Shown here in pieces: positions 33,616 through 42,787 of a stretch of 45,264 nt of DNA. Source of the stretch: Spirochaetales bacterium (lineage in GTDB: Bacteria; Spirochaetota; Spirochaetia; DSM-16054; Sediminispirochaetaceae); contig JAASTM010000002.1 of the NCBI GenBank assembly GCA_021767325.1, forward strand, positions 1 to 45,264. Reading direction: 5' to 3'. Position 1 is the first letter of the stretch, and each line of letters starts with the position of its first letter. The translations under genes were made by a program, and so were the position numbers. The notes under the pieces are model-generated. The model saw nothing but the letters and a program-made list of their open reading frames with translations, ran no database searches and was not told the DNA's origin.

Positions 33616-34596
33616 TCAGCCCATCGTAGCGGCCATAATTGCCTTCATAATATGCAGGCGGTTCTCCGCCTCGTCGAACACTACCGACTGCGGGCCGTCG
33701 ACCACCTCGCTGGTCACCTCGATATCGCGGTCGTAGGGCATGCAGTGCATGTAGATCGACTCCGGCCCGGCCAACTGCATGCGCCGCTGGTCGACAATCC
33801 AGCCCGGATACTTGTCGATCAGCGCCAGCCCCTCTTTTTCATCCTCGGTATGGGTAATGGGGCCCCAGCCTTTGGCGTACACAATGTCGGCACCCTCGGT
33901 GGCCGCATCCATGTCGTCGAAGACTTCCAGCTTGGCCCCGGAGGCCTCGGCGTTCTTATGGGCCATCTCCATGATCTCGGGCTTCAGCTTGAACTCGGGC
34001 GGATGGGCCAGGTTCACATCGATTCCGAAGCGCGGCATCAGCGCTACCAGCGAGTGGGCCATCGACAGAGGCCGGATGTAGTTGGGCGCGCTGGTCCAGG
34101 ATACCACAATTTTGCGGCCGCGTAACTGGTTCAGGAACTTCTCGCGGATAGTCATCAGGTCGGCCAGCACCTGGGTGGGGTGCCAATCCTCACACTGCAT
34201 ATTGACCACCGGTATGTCCGACCACCTGGTCATATCGCGCATGTAGTCATGCCCTACGCCATAGGTTTTCCGCACGCCGATTCCCTCGCCATAGCGGCTG
34301 AGCACCTTGACCGTGTCCTTGCTGGTCTCGCCGTGGTCGATCTGGGTGGCCTTGGGGGTCAGGAAATGGGCGTGGCCACCGAGTTGATGGATCCCCGCCT
34401 CGAAGGCGTTGCGTGTCCGGGTAGACTCTTCGAAAAAGAGCATAAAAAAGGTCTTCGCCCGCAGAATATCGTCGTGGGGAATGCCCATCATCCGGTCCTG
34501 TTTCAGGCGGTCGGCAATATTGATCAGTTTGTTGATTTCTTCGTTCGTCCAATCCTGGGTAGTCAGCAGATGCTTACCCTTCAAGTCGCTGTACAT
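33616..34596 (-). CDS. Aspartate/ornithine-type carbamoyltransferase, YgeW-like
   Basis: A 326-residue carbamoyltransferase. Carbamoyl-phosphate-binding motifs are clear: S58-TRTR in FFEESTRTRNAFE, H139-PTQ in WHPTQVLADL and H284-CMP in HCMPYDRD. The second domain lacks the usual ornithine SMG-type loop and instead reads 'GVGHDYMRD' and 'AKGWGPITHTED', as in the knotted YgeW/AOTC/SOTC group. YgeW belongs with YgeY, SsnA and Mo hydroxylase genes in anaerobic purine-linked clusters. Here it follows the 2Fe-2S subunit by 69 nt (AAGGAG before the ATG), so a similar role in recovering carbamoyl phosphate is plausible. The second substrate is unknown. Confidence 0.88.
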   Translation of the reverse strand: MYSDLKGKHLLTTQDWTNEEINKLINIADRLKQDRMMGIPHDDILRAKTFFMLFFEESTRTRNAFEAGIHQLGGHAHFLTPKATQIDHGETSKDTVKVLSRYGEGIGVRKTYGVGHDYMRDMTRWSDIPVVNMQCEDWHPTQVLADLMTIREKFLNQLRGRKIVVSWTSAPNYIRPLSMAHSLVALMPRFGIDVNLAHPPEFKLKPEIMEMAHKNAEASGAKLEVFDDMDAATEGADIVYAKGWGPITHTEDEKEGLALIDKYPGWIVDQRRMQLAGPESIYMHCMPYDRDIEVTSEVVDGPQSVVFDEAENRLHIMKAIMAATMG

Positions 34597-34665
34597 CTAA
34601 AAGCTCCTTCATGCAATTTGCTTGCGCAGCTACGCCGCACATTTTATGAACACACATTTTATTGA

Positions 34666-35172
34666 CTATGAGGCCGCAGTCTTCGATCCTTGCCCGGGCC
34701 CCTTCATCAGCCCGGCGGCCAGCTTAACCGCATCGATAATCTGGGCATAGGCCCCGCAGCGGCAGATATTCCCGGCCACCGCAGATTTTATCTCCTCGTC
34801 GCTGGGCGCAGGATTTTTCTCGAGCAGATCAGCGGCGCTCATGATCATCCCCGGAGTGCAGAAACCGCACTGTACCGCCCCGGCCTCGATAAAGGCCCGC
34901 TGCAGGGGATGCAGCCGCTCATCCGGTCCACCGAGCCCCTCGATGGTCACCACTAGAGCCCCTTCGGCCTGCCCAGCCAGCACCATGCAGGAGTTCACCT
35001 TTCTGCCGTTCATCAGCACCGTGCAGGCGCCGCATTCGCCGATACCACAGCCCTCTTTGGTCCCCATCAGTCCCAGATCATCCCGCAGCACATCCAGCAG
35101 CCGCCGGTTCGGTGCGGTCTGCACCTGCCGTTCAACCCCGTTTACCTTCAAGCTCACCGTAATCGGTACCAT
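34666..35172 (-). CDS. Molybdenum hydroxylase 2Fe-2S subunit (xanthine dehydrogenase type)
   Basis: A small subunit of 168 residues carrying two 2Fe-2S clusters. The plant-ferredoxin-like cluster uses C42, C47, C50 and C62 (GCGIGECGACTVLMNG). The all-helical domain uses C102, C105, C137 and C139 (CGFCTPG ... CRC). It passes electrons from the Mo site to FAD. GGAGG sits in the end of the FAD gene, with 3 nt between stop and start. The three subunits are read in the order Mo, FAD, FeS. Xanthine, purine or nicotinate-type hydroxylation cannot be told apart from this subunit. Confidence 0.95.
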   Translation of the reverse strand: MVPITVSLKVNGVERQVQTAPNRRLLDVLRDDLGLMGTKEGCGIGECGACTVLMNGRKVNSCMVLAGQAEGALVVTIEGLGGPDERLHPLQRAFIEAGAVQCGFCTPGMIMSAADLLEKNPAPSDEEIKSAVAGNICRCGAYAQIIDAVKLAAGLMKGPGQGSKTAAS

Positions 35173-35175
35173 CGA

Positions 35176-36039
35176 TTATACCTCCACAACCGTACGCAGA
35201 CATTTTTCGGTCAGGTTCTGCACCACCGGCAGTTTATAATCCGTAGACCAGCGCCGCCCGCCTTTGCGCAGCATGTACTCGCCGGCCTCCACGGCCGCCG
35301 CCTGCAGCAGCGCTCCGTCTGGCCGCTGCCCCCGCAGCATCTGTTCCACCGTCGGAAAGCGCCCGTGCGTCGGCAGAGATGATCCGATGGACAGGCGCAG
35401 ATCTTCAATTACACCTTCCTTGCTTTGTCGCGCCAACACCGCCAGCCCCAGACGCGATTTCGCCACCGCTTCGCGGCGCATCAGTTTCTCGAAGACACCT
35501 CTGTACTCTAATTTTGGGGGATTAATAATGATTTCAGATAGTAATTCAGCGGGAGAGATGGCAGTTTGTTTGGGTCCGGTAAAGAAGTCCGTGATGCGCA
35601 CTGTCCGACTGCCACTTACACTCTTTAAGAGCAAGTCAGCCTCCAATACCATCAGCGCCGGAACCGTATCGGCACACTGCGCCGCGGTCACAATATTGCC
35701 AGCCAGGGTACCGCGGTTGCGAATCTGCTGCGAGCCCACCGCGGCGGCGGCGCTGTGCAGCATGACACCCTGCTCCCGTACGACCGGAGCCGAGGCAATA
35801 TCAGCCAGCGCCGCCGCCCCGCCGATGTGCAGGCGGCCGTCCTGCAGCTCGATCCTTTTCAGCGCATCCAGCCCGCTGATATCCAGCAGCAGCCGTACTT
35901 GGGGCGGCAGCTCGTTGCCGCGCAGAGCGATCAGCACGTCGGTTCCGCCGGCGATCAGTTTGACCTTCTCCTGCTCCTGGTTCAGTATCTCCAGCGCCTC
36001 TTCAACAGTTTTGGCGCGGTAAAAATCAAAATCCTGCAT
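35176..36039 (-). CDS. Molybdenum hydroxylase FAD subunit
   Basis: A 287-residue medium subunit. FAD-binding segments are 'VKLIAGGTDVLIALRG' (31-46) and 'IRNRGTLAGNIVTAAQCADT' (106-125). The C-terminal CO-dehydrogenase-flavoprotein domain follows. It takes electrons from the 2Fe-2S clusters and passes them on to NAD or a ferredoxin. AGAGGAG precedes the ATG, 33 nt after the end of the Mo subunit. The gene is intact, although the preceding gene carries an amber codon that could reduce its expression by polarity. Confidence 0.93.
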   Translation of the reverse strand: MQDFDFYRAKTVEEALEILNQEQEKVKLIAGGTDVLIALRGNELPPQVRLLLDISGLDALKRIELQDGRLHIGGAAALADIASAPVVREQGVMLHSAAAAVGSQQIRNRGTLAGNIVTAAQCADTVPALMVLEADLLLKSVSGSRTVRITDFFTGPKQTAISPAELLSEIIINPPKLEYRGVFEKLMRREAVAKSRLGLAVLARQSKEGVIEDLRLSIGSSLPTHGRFPTVEQMLRGQRPDGALLQAAAVEAGEYMLRKGGRRWSTDYKLPVVQNLTEKCLRTVVEV

Positions 36040-36072
36040 TAGTTCACCCTCTCCTCTACCTCGTGTGTGGCG

Positions 36073-38388
36073 TCATTTGGTCAGAGCCCGTCCCAGCAGA
36101 ACCCGCTCGAGGTTCAGCGGCAACTCGCGAATCCGCCGGCCGGTGGCGTTGAAGGCGGCATTGGCCACCGAAGCTGCGGCCAGCTCCACCCCGACCTCTC
36201 CGACCCCCTTGGCCCCGAAGGGCCCCACATTCGGGTCGCTTTCGAACAGCCGCAGATCGAACTGCGGCATGTCCTTGATGGTCGGAACCATGTAGTTGTC
36301 GAAGTTCAGGGTCTGCACGTAGCCCTTCCTCTGCTCGATCTCCTCGTACAGCCCGTAGCCGAGGCCCTGCAGAAAGCCGCCGTAAATCTGCCCCTCCACG
36401 ATTTTAGGGTTGATGGCCCGGCCGATCTCATAGGCCAGGGTCACCTTTTCAACCGTGATCTTGCCGGTGTGCAGGTCTACCCGCAGCTCAGGCATAGCCG
36501 CTCCGAAGATGTAGGAGGGATAAGCGTTGCCCTGGCCGCTGTGGTGGTCCAGGGGCTCCGGACCGGGGTTGTACCAGCCCTGGGCGCTCAGGCTCAAACC
36601 CTGTTCGCGGTAGGCCTGTGTAATCAGTTCGTCCAGGCTGAAGCCCAACTGCCGGTCGCTTTGCCGGGGCGAGTTCTGTCGGCAGTAGCGCCCCTCCCGG
36701 ATCACGATCTCCTCAGCCCCGCATTCGAGGGCCGCCGCGGCAACCGCCTTCAGCCGCAGCTGCAGCTTCTCGGCGGCATCCAGCATGGCGCGGCCGCCGG
36801 CCAGGGTCCCGCGGGAGGCCACTGTCGGCCCGCCATCCATCACCAGCGAGGTGTCGGAGGTGGAGAAGGTGATCCGCTCGAGTTCAATCCCCAGCACTTC
36901 GGCGGCAATCTGCGCATGGGCGGTTCGCATCCCCTGCCCCATCTCGATCAGGCCGCTCTGGATATTGACACTGCCGTCCGGTTCAATCGTTATGGTCGCC
37001 CCGGCCGTATCGATCCCCTCACCGCCGAGACCGGCTCCGCGAAAGGTGACTGCAATCCCGATGCCCCGCTTCAGATCAGGACTGCCGGCATTGAAGTCGG
37101 CAAACTCCTGTTTTCGCTGTTTATAGCCGGCCCGCTCGCTCACATCCCGGATAAGCTGCTCTAGGTTGGCCGGCATCTTGGCCGGGTCCAGAATCTGCCC
37201 GGTGGCCAGCTGGTCGCCCGGCTGCAGACAGTTTTTCAAGCGAAACTCCACCGGGTCTATCCCCAACTCGGCGGCCACTTCGTCCATCAGCGATTCGGTG
37301 GCAAAGACGATCTGCGGGGCCGAAAAGCCCCGGTAGGCGCCGCCGAAAATGGTGTGGGTATACACCCCGTACACATCGGTTTTCACATGGGGCACCCGGT
37401 ATGGTCCGGCCGCGTGCACCGAACCGCGCCAGTTGGCGAACATCGCCTTGTTGTTGTAGGCCCCGCCCTGGGTGTAGATGCGGTCCTCCACCGCGGTAAT
37501 GGTTCCGTCGGTCTTCACCCCAATTTTGTAGTCCAGATGGTAGGCGTGCCGCTTGGGGCTCTCCAGCATCGACTCCTCACGGGTCAGCACCATCTTCACC
37601 GGCCGCTTCAGCTTCAGGGCCATCACCGCGCAGCGGGCGGCCATCAGCATGACCGACTCGTCCTAGCCGCCAAAACTGCCGCCGATGGTGCTCTGCACCA
37701 CCCGCACCTGGCTGTACTTCAAGCCCGTTACCTCGGCCACGTTCTGCCGGATCGAATAAGGGTTCTGAATCGAGCCGTGAATCTCTACGCCCACCCGGTA
37801 GGGGTCCGGCAGAGCGATAACCGCCTCCGGCTCGATGTACATCTGGTCGACGAAGTGGGTCTTGTAGCTGCGCTCCAGCACCCGGTCGGCCGCTTCAAAG
37901 CCCTGGGCCACATCGCCAAAATACATCTTATGGTGGGAGCTCTCGATAAGGTTGCCCGTCTCATCGGCGTGGACCAACTCCGCCCCCGGCGCCAGTGCAG
38001 ATTCCATGTCCAGCACCGCCGGCAGCTCCTGATACTCCACCTCCACCAGCTCCGCCGCCCGGCTGGCCAGCGCGGGGCTTTCGGCCGCCACCGCCGCCAC
38101 CCCGTCGCCGACATACTTCACCTCGTCGGCGGCAAAGACCGGAAACCGGCCGAACATGCAGTTCGAGGCCGGCACATCCGCAGCGGTCACCACTGCCACT
38201 ACCCCCTCCAGCTGTTCGGCCCGCCGGCTGTCGATGCGCAGAATACGGGCGTGGGGATACTTCGAATACACGGTGGCAGCATACAGCTGTCCGCCGAAAC
38301 TCACGTCACCGCAGTATTTGGCCCGGCCGGTTACCTTTTCAAGGGCATCCAGACGGGGAGCCTGCTTCCCAACTATTTCCAACTTCAC
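36073..38388 (-). pseudogene. Molybdenum hydroxylase large (Mo) subunit interrupted by an in-frame TAG
   Basis: The large subunit of a xanthine-dehydrogenase-type enzyme, 771 codons. The frame is open on both sides of one amber codon at 37663-37665 (codon 242). It begins KLEIVGKQAPRLDALEKVTG, and the GTG at 38388 is chosen because AAGGAGG lies 7 nt upstream, 5 bp after the AOR stop. The amber interrupts GGSFGG-stop-DESV, where the family has GGxFGGKxE. Downstream the Mo-cofactor motif GAYRGFSAPQ (about 350-360) and the catalytic-glutamate motif AKGVGEVG (E731) are intact, with no frameshift. So this is a point change, a sequencing error or recoding. An ATG at 37650 with AGGA 10 nt upstream could restart translation and give two chains. 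TAG ends at least eight other genes here, so it is not generally reassigned. Confidence 0.85.
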
Positions 38389-38392
38389 GTCC

Positions 38393-40273
38393 TCATCCTC
38401 CTTCCGGCAGCGCCGCAATCAAATCTTCCAAACCGAGCTCCCTCAGCTTCTCTGGAGTCGGAATACCCTGCTGTGTCCAGCCGCGCTGGCGGTAGTAGCC
38501 CTCGAGCATCTCGTCCAAATCCACTACCAGCCCCGATTTCTGCACCTCATCGGTGAGGGCCCCGTCCTTCTCTACATACACGGTCATCGGCTCGTTCAAA
38601 AAGCGATCGTGCAGCCGGTCGTCCCTGCGGTCCATCCCGTGGCGCACGTTATACATACGTTCCAGATTGACGATCCGCTCGCCGATGTGCAGCAGGTCCT
38701 GCATACTGAACTCCCGGCCGAAGTAGGCACTCATCCCCTCGGCGATATCCTCCGGTCCCAGGGCAAAGGCCTCCAGGGTAGAGAACTTGCAGATTCCCAG
38801 CGAATCGTTTATTGCCGAAAAGGCCTCGGTAAATTTGAGTACCTGCGGTTTGTACTTCTGGCTGAAGACATCCAGGATCTCCTCGCCGGCTTCCGGGAAG
38901 TAGCGCTGGGCCGCTTCCCGGTTCTTGGTCTGGTCGATGGTCGACAGGCCGTACAGGTGGTCGGCCCCCCGGGCGCTGGTGGCGTGGCCCAGGGCCAGTC
39001 CCCGGTTGGTCCGCGGCTCCTGCCGCGGCGTCTCGAGCCCCTTTACATGCAGGGCGTACTTATGCGCCTCAGGATGTATCTGACCAGCCGCCCGTTTGAC
39101 TCCGTCCGCCAGTATCTTTCCCAGTCCCTGCCTAAAGGCGATCCGCTCGATGAGCCCGGTAATGGAGGCCCCATCGCCCCACTCCAGGCTCAGCTCAGGA
39201 TCATCCAGCAGACCACGCTGGTGACACTCCATAGCAAAGGCGACCATCGAGCCGGTGGAGATAGTGTCGATTCCGTAGCGGTTACAGAGGTAATTGCAGT
39301 ACAAGGCAAGCTCAATGTCCTCGTTGCCCACCAGCGGTGCGAAGGAGTTGACTGTCTCATACTCCGGCCCGTCGGCCTCATGGGCGTAGGGGCCGCTCTC
39401 CACCTTCGAGTGGCGGCCGCAGCGGATGGGGCAGCTGAAGCAGCCGGAGGTTTTAACCACATACTGGTGTACGGTCGCGGCATTCACCTTTTTTATGACC
39501 GGCGCCTGACAGGCCTGGTAGTTGCGGGCCGGGATATCACCCCGGGGGTTCTTGAAGTCCATCAGGATACTGGTGCCCCACTGCTTGTAGTCCATGGCGG
39601 CCGGACTCTGCAGCAGCTTCTTGGCCTTTTCGGTGGCCAGCCGCTTGAACTCCGGCGGTACCTCGGCCTTGCGGCTGCCGCGGACGATCAGGGCTTTGAG
39701 GTTTTTCGAGCCCATCACCGCACCCATCCCCGAACGGCCGGCCGCCCGCCCGCCGTCGGTCATCACGCCGGCAAAATAGACCAGATTCTCGCCGCCGGGA
39801 CCGATGCAGCAGACCTGGTGCTTTGCGTATGAGCCCTTCAGCTGCGCCTCGGTTTCGGTGGCGACGGTGCCCCACAGATCATCGGCCGGCACAATTCGAA
39901 TCTGCTCGTCCTCGATATGAATGTTGACCGGCGTTTCGGACCGGCCCGTGACCACCACTGCATCGTAGCCGGCTTTACGGATCTCCGTGCCGATAAAACC
40001 GCCGGTGTTGCCGTAGCCGTAGGCCTCGGTGGCCGGCGATTTAGCGCTGACGGTCATGCGGGCCCCGGTGGGCCAGTTGGTGCCGGTGAAGGGTCCGACC
40101 GAAAAGATGAGACAGTTCTGCGGGTCGAAGGGACCGATCTCCGGGCCAACCCGTTCAAACAGTATTTTAGCGGCGTAGCCGCGGCTGCCCAAAAACAGCT
40201 CCAGGTCCTCGGCGGGGGTCGGCACCAGGTGCACCTTCCCCGAACTCAAGTCGATGTAGACGGTATTAGCCAT
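38393..40273 (-). CDS. Aldehyde:ferredoxin oxidoreductase family protein
   Basis: A tungsten- or molybdenum-pterin enzyme of 626 residues that interconverts aldehydes and acids with ferredoxin. Family marks: N-terminal 'VYIDLSSGKVHLVPTP', the pterin-binding 'GPFTGTNWPTGARMTVSAKSP' stretch, and 'RAAGRSGMGAVMGSKNLKAL'. The 4Fe-4S cluster uses CFSCPIRC, with a later Cys in LGICKF. The start is ATG 40273 behind AGGAGG (40278-40283) instead of an ATG eight codons upstream. It is first in an operon with the Mo hydroxylase. The -35 of its promoter lies inside operator site 4. The substrate aldehyde is unknown. Confidence 0.93.
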   Translation of the reverse strand: MANTVYIDLSSGKVHLVPTPAEDLELFLGSRGYAAKILFERVGPEIGPFDPQNCLIFSVGPFTGTNWPTGARMTVSAKSPATEAYGYGNTGGFIGTEIRKAGYDAVVVTGRSETPVNIHIEDEQIRIVPADDLWGTVATETEAQLKGSYAKHQVCCIGPGGENLVYFAGVMTDGGRAAGRSGMGAVMGSKNLKALIVRGSRKAEVPPEFKRLATEKAKKLLQSPAAMDYKQWGTSILMDFKNPRGDIPARNYQACQAPVIKKVNAATVHQYVVKTSGCFSCPIRCGRHSKVESGPYAHEADGPEYETVNSFAPLVGNEDIELALYCNYLCNRYGIDTISTGSMVAFAMECHQRGLLDDPELSLEWGDGASITGLIERIAFRQGLGKILADGVKRAAGQIHPEAHKYALHVKGLETPRQEPRTNRGLALGHATSARGADHLYGLSTIDQTKNREAAQRYFPEAGEEILDVFSQKYKPQVLKFTEAFSAINDSLGICKFSTLEAFALGPEDIAEGMSAYFGREFSMQDLLHIGERIVNLERMYNVRHGMDRRDDRLHDRFLNEPMTVYVEKDGALTDEVQKSGLVVDLDEMLEGYYRQRGWTQQGIPTPEKLRELGLEDLIAALPEGG

Positions 40274-40298
40274 AACCCCTCCTGCGTAGTTGCCCACT

Positions 40299-40327
40299 AC
40301 TATAACTTGGATTTAACACGTGTTCAA
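40299..40327 (-). promoter_or_regulatory. Promoter and operator (site 4) of the AOR/Mo-hydroxylase operon
   Basis: On the minus strand TTGAAC (40322-40327) and TATAGT (40299-40304) are 17 bp apart. The operator TTAACACGTGTTCA (plus strand, 40313-40326) covers the -35 and part of the spacer. Confidence 0.75.
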
Positions 40328-40329
40328 CT

Positions 40330-40351
40330 AAAAAGTGCAGTGAATTCTGCA
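40330..40351 (-). terminator. Possible terminator of the PreA/SsnA operon
   Basis: On the minus strand TGCAG-AATTCA-CTGCA is followed by CTTTTT, 15 bp beyond the SsnA stop. The 5-bp stem is weak. Confidence 0.4.
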
Positions 40352-40366
40352 TTTTCATCCGCGCAC

Positions 40367-41680
40367 CTATCTCATCTGCCAGAACTGCGCCGCCGCCTCC
40401 CGCAGCTCTTGCTTGACCGCCGCCTCATCGAGGGTCAGCAGCTTTCCCTCCGCCTTCAACAGACGCCCGTGCACCATCACCTCGGATACGTCCTGCGGGT
40501 TTCTAAAGAGTACCAGCTGGTCGTAGACATTGCGGCGGTTGATGGGGGTGGGAGTGTCGAGTTTGATAGTAATCAGGTCGGCTTCATGGCCGGCCCGAAT
40601 AAGTCCGGTGTTCGGAAATCCTGCCGCCGCAGCGCCCTGGGAGGTAGCCATGCGGTACACCGTTTCGGCCGGCATGCTTTCCGGGTTCTGGCGGTGGGCC
40701 TTGTGAATCAAGAAGGCACCCCGCATGACCTCGAAAAAGTTGTTGATATAGCCGTCGGTACCCAGTCCGGTGGCAATTCCCAGTCGCTGATAATCGGGAA
40801 CCGGCGCCACGCCTCCGCCGACCTCGCAGTTCGACAGCGGCATATGCACCAGCCGGCAGCCCCGCCGGGCCAGGATGTCAGCCTCCCGCTCGCTTATCTG
40901 CACCGCCTGCGAGGCGACCACCCGCTCGTCAAGAAAGCCCCACTGCTCGTACAGTTCCACCGGGCGCCGTCCGTAGCTGCGCTGCACCCACTGCGGTTCG
41001 TACACACTCTCGGAGAGGTGCATGTGAATGTCGGCATCCAGCTCCGCGGCCAGTTGTTTGGCCTGCATAATAAATGACTTATCGGCGGTAAAGAGGGTGT
41101 GAATCGACATGAGTCCCTCCACCAGCCCGCCCGAAGTCCGCATGCTGCGGATAAAATCGGCATTTTCCCGCAGCCCCAGCTGGCCATTCTCATTACTGAG
41201 CCGCTGGCAGGCTTCAAAGCTGAGCCGGGCCCGCAGCCCCGCCGCTTCGATTACCCGTCGCTCCACTTCCAGGGCACCGGGTATCGAATTGGGCCCTTCC
41301 AGCACCTCCAGAAAACTGGTAATGCCGCTGTTGATCATCTCCACACAGGCCCAGAGGGTAGTCAGTTCTACTAGAGAGTGGTCGATGCGGTTCTCCATGT
41401 AGGGCCACCAGAAGTCCTCCAGAAAACTGGTAAAATCGGTAACCGCCGCTTCCACACTGATGCCGTGCGACAGGACCCCGTACATATGCATGTGCCCGTT
41501 GACGAAACCGGGGGAGAGGAGCTTGTCCCGGGCATCGATCAGAGAATCGCCCGCCTCAACCTGCAGTTGCCCGTTCGGAGCCACTGCGGTTATGCGGCCA
41601 TCTTCCACCCGCACTCCGGTGTCGGCGTGCAGCCCGTCCTCCAGGAGCGCATAGCCGGCCTTGATTACCGTTGCCGCCAT
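40367..41680 (-). CDS. SsnA-like COG0402 amidohydrolase
   Basis: A 437-residue amidohydrolase that resembles E. coli SsnA over its length (PGFVNGHMHMYG, FWWPYMENRID, TGLGTDGYINNFFEVM and the C-terminal QFWQM). The metal ligands HMH, the H in MHLSES and the final D in GTDGY are kept. The histidine usual on strand 6 ('VAHG' in SsnA) is replaced by glutamine (VASQAVQIS), which could change the metal or substrate site. SsnA accompanies Mo hydroxylase and YgeW/YgeY genes in anaerobic purine-linked clusters. The start is ATG 41680, 2 nt after the upstream stop, with GGAGG in the preceding gene; a longer frame to 41731 is rejected. Confidence 0.85.
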   Translation of the reverse strand: MAATVIKAGYALLEDGLHADTGVRVEDGRITAVAPNGQLQVEAGDSLIDARDKLLSPGFVNGHMHMYGVLSHGISVEAAVTDFTSFLEDFWWPYMENRIDHSLVELTTLWACVEMINSGITSFLEVLEGPNSIPGALEVERRVIEAAGLRARLSFEACQRLSNENGQLGLRENADFIRSMRTSGGLVEGLMSIHTLFTADKSFIMQAKQLAAELDADIHMHLSESVYEPQWVQRSYGRRPVELYEQWGFLDERVVASQAVQISEREADILARRGCRLVHMPLSNCEVGGGVAPVPDYQRLGIATGLGTDGYINNFFEVMRGAFLIHKAHRQNPESMPAETVYRMATSQGAAAAGFPNTGLIRAGHEADLITIKLDTPTPINRRNVYDQLVLFRNPQDVSEVMVHGRLLKAEGKLLTLDEAAVKQELREAAAQFWQMR

Positions 41681-41682
41681 AA

Positions 41683-42771
41683 CTAGACCTCCGTCTTTCT
41701 CAGCGCAGGAGTAGGACATACGGATGCACACAGTCCGCAGTAGCGGCAGCGCCCTTCATCCAATAAGTTGCTCTGCTCGCTCTTGTTTAGTTTGCGGGCG
41801 GCGTAGGGACAAACCTCAACGCAGAGGCCGCACCAGATGCAGCTTTCGGCATCAAAGTTGAAGCTGAATTTTCGATGCACCTCTTGTGGGTAAAGGTGTG
41901 TCAGGGCAGCCCCACGGACTGCAGCCAGACTCTCATAGCCCAAGCTTTCTACCAGTCGGGCCAGGTCGCTGTTTAGTTTCTGTAGATATTCTACCCCGCG
42001 CAGCATCGGGGCGCTGCACACCCCCACGGCGGCCGCACCGGCCATCAGCATCTCTACCGCATCCTCGGCCCGCATCACCCCGCCTAATCCGATCACCGGC
42101 GCCGAACTGCCGGCCGCGATCTCCGCCACATAGCGCAGGGCCACCGGTTTGAGTGCGCTGCCGGTCAGCCAGCCGAAGCCGGACTGGCCGCCGACCCGCG
42201 GCCGGGCGGTCCGGATATCGATACTCAACACCGGCCCCACGGAATCGATGGCGGTAATACCGTCGACCCCCAGCCCGAGCAGCTCCCGCGCAGTAGCAGC
42301 CGCATCCGGCCAGTTCGGACTTATCTTTACCACCACCGGCTTTGCGGTGAGCTGCTTAGCACGTTCGGCCATCGGGCGAATTGTCTCGGGCTGGTAGGAG
42401 ACCAGCTCGAAAAAATCGGCCCCGGCCGCATCCAGGGCCTCTATCCAGTGTTCCACCTCTTCCCGGGTATGGCCGATACTCGCCCCTAGTATCACACCGG
42501 CCCGCTTGGCGGTCGGGATCTCCGCTTCTATCCACTGTTCGGCCGGATAATCGGTCCACTTCTCGGCATTGATGAGGGTGCTCTTATCAACAGCCGCTAT
42601 GTGCGGGTACGGATTATCCGCCGCGGTGTCACGAATCGTTTTCGTCACCACTGCCCCGGCCCCGGCCCGGTGCAGCCGGATCATTCCCTCGGCCCCGTAG
42701 CTCAGCGGCCCCGAGCCGATGATAAAGGGGCTCTGCAGCTGTATTCCGAATAGTTCTGTTCTGATGTCCAT
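41683..42771 (-). CDS. Dihydroorotate/dihydropyrimidine dehydrogenase-like flavoprotein with two 4Fe-4S clusters (PreA-like)
   Basis: A 362-residue flavoprotein. The FMN-barrel domain (1-300) resembles dihydroorotate dehydrogenase and PreA, with 'SPFIIGSGPLSYG', 'KPVVVKISPNW' and 'APVIGLGGVMRAEDAVEML'. The C-terminal ferredoxin-like domain has CIWCGLCVEVCP and CRYCGLCASVCP, for two 4Fe-4S clusters. It probably reduces or oxidises a pyrimidine- or purine-derived ring using ferredoxin or a partner reductase; no PreT-type subunit is adjacent. The start is ATG 42771 behind GGGAGT. The frame extends to an ATG at 42798, but that ATG overlaps the -10 of its promoter. It ends in TAG. Confidence 0.88.
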   Translation of the reverse strand: MDIRTELFGIQLQSPFIIGSGPLSYGAEGMIRLHRAGAGAVVTKTIRDTAADNPYPHIAAVDKSTLINAEKWTDYPAEQWIEAEIPTAKRAGVILGASIGHTREEVEHWIEALDAAGADFFELVSYQPETIRPMAERAKQLTAKPVVVKISPNWPDAAATARELLGLGVDGITAIDSVGPVLSIDIRTARPRVGGQSGFGWLTGSALKPVALRYVAEIAAGSSAPVIGLGGVMRAEDAVEMLMAGAAAVGVCSAPMLRGVEYLQKLNSDLARLVESLGYESLAAVRGAALTHLYPQEVHRKFSFNFDAESCIWCGLCVEVCPYAARKLNKSEQSNLLDEGRCRYCGLCASVCPTPALRKTEV

Positions 42772-42787
42772 TTTCACTCCCACACCC

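Noticed and set aside
37663..37665. Selenocysteine insertion at the Mo-hydroxylase stop codon
   Set aside because: The codon is TAG, not TGA, and the family has lysine here rather than cysteine. Selenium in related Mo hydroxylases is a labile cofactor, not an encoded residue.
38156..39832. Long plus-strand open frame opposite the AOR gene
   Set aside because: It is antisense to a clear AOR/Mo-hydroxylase reading frame, has no ribosome site or recognisable motif, and reflects the codon bias of the opposite strand. Similar antisense frames at 36067-37164 and 39917-41077 are rejected for the same reason.
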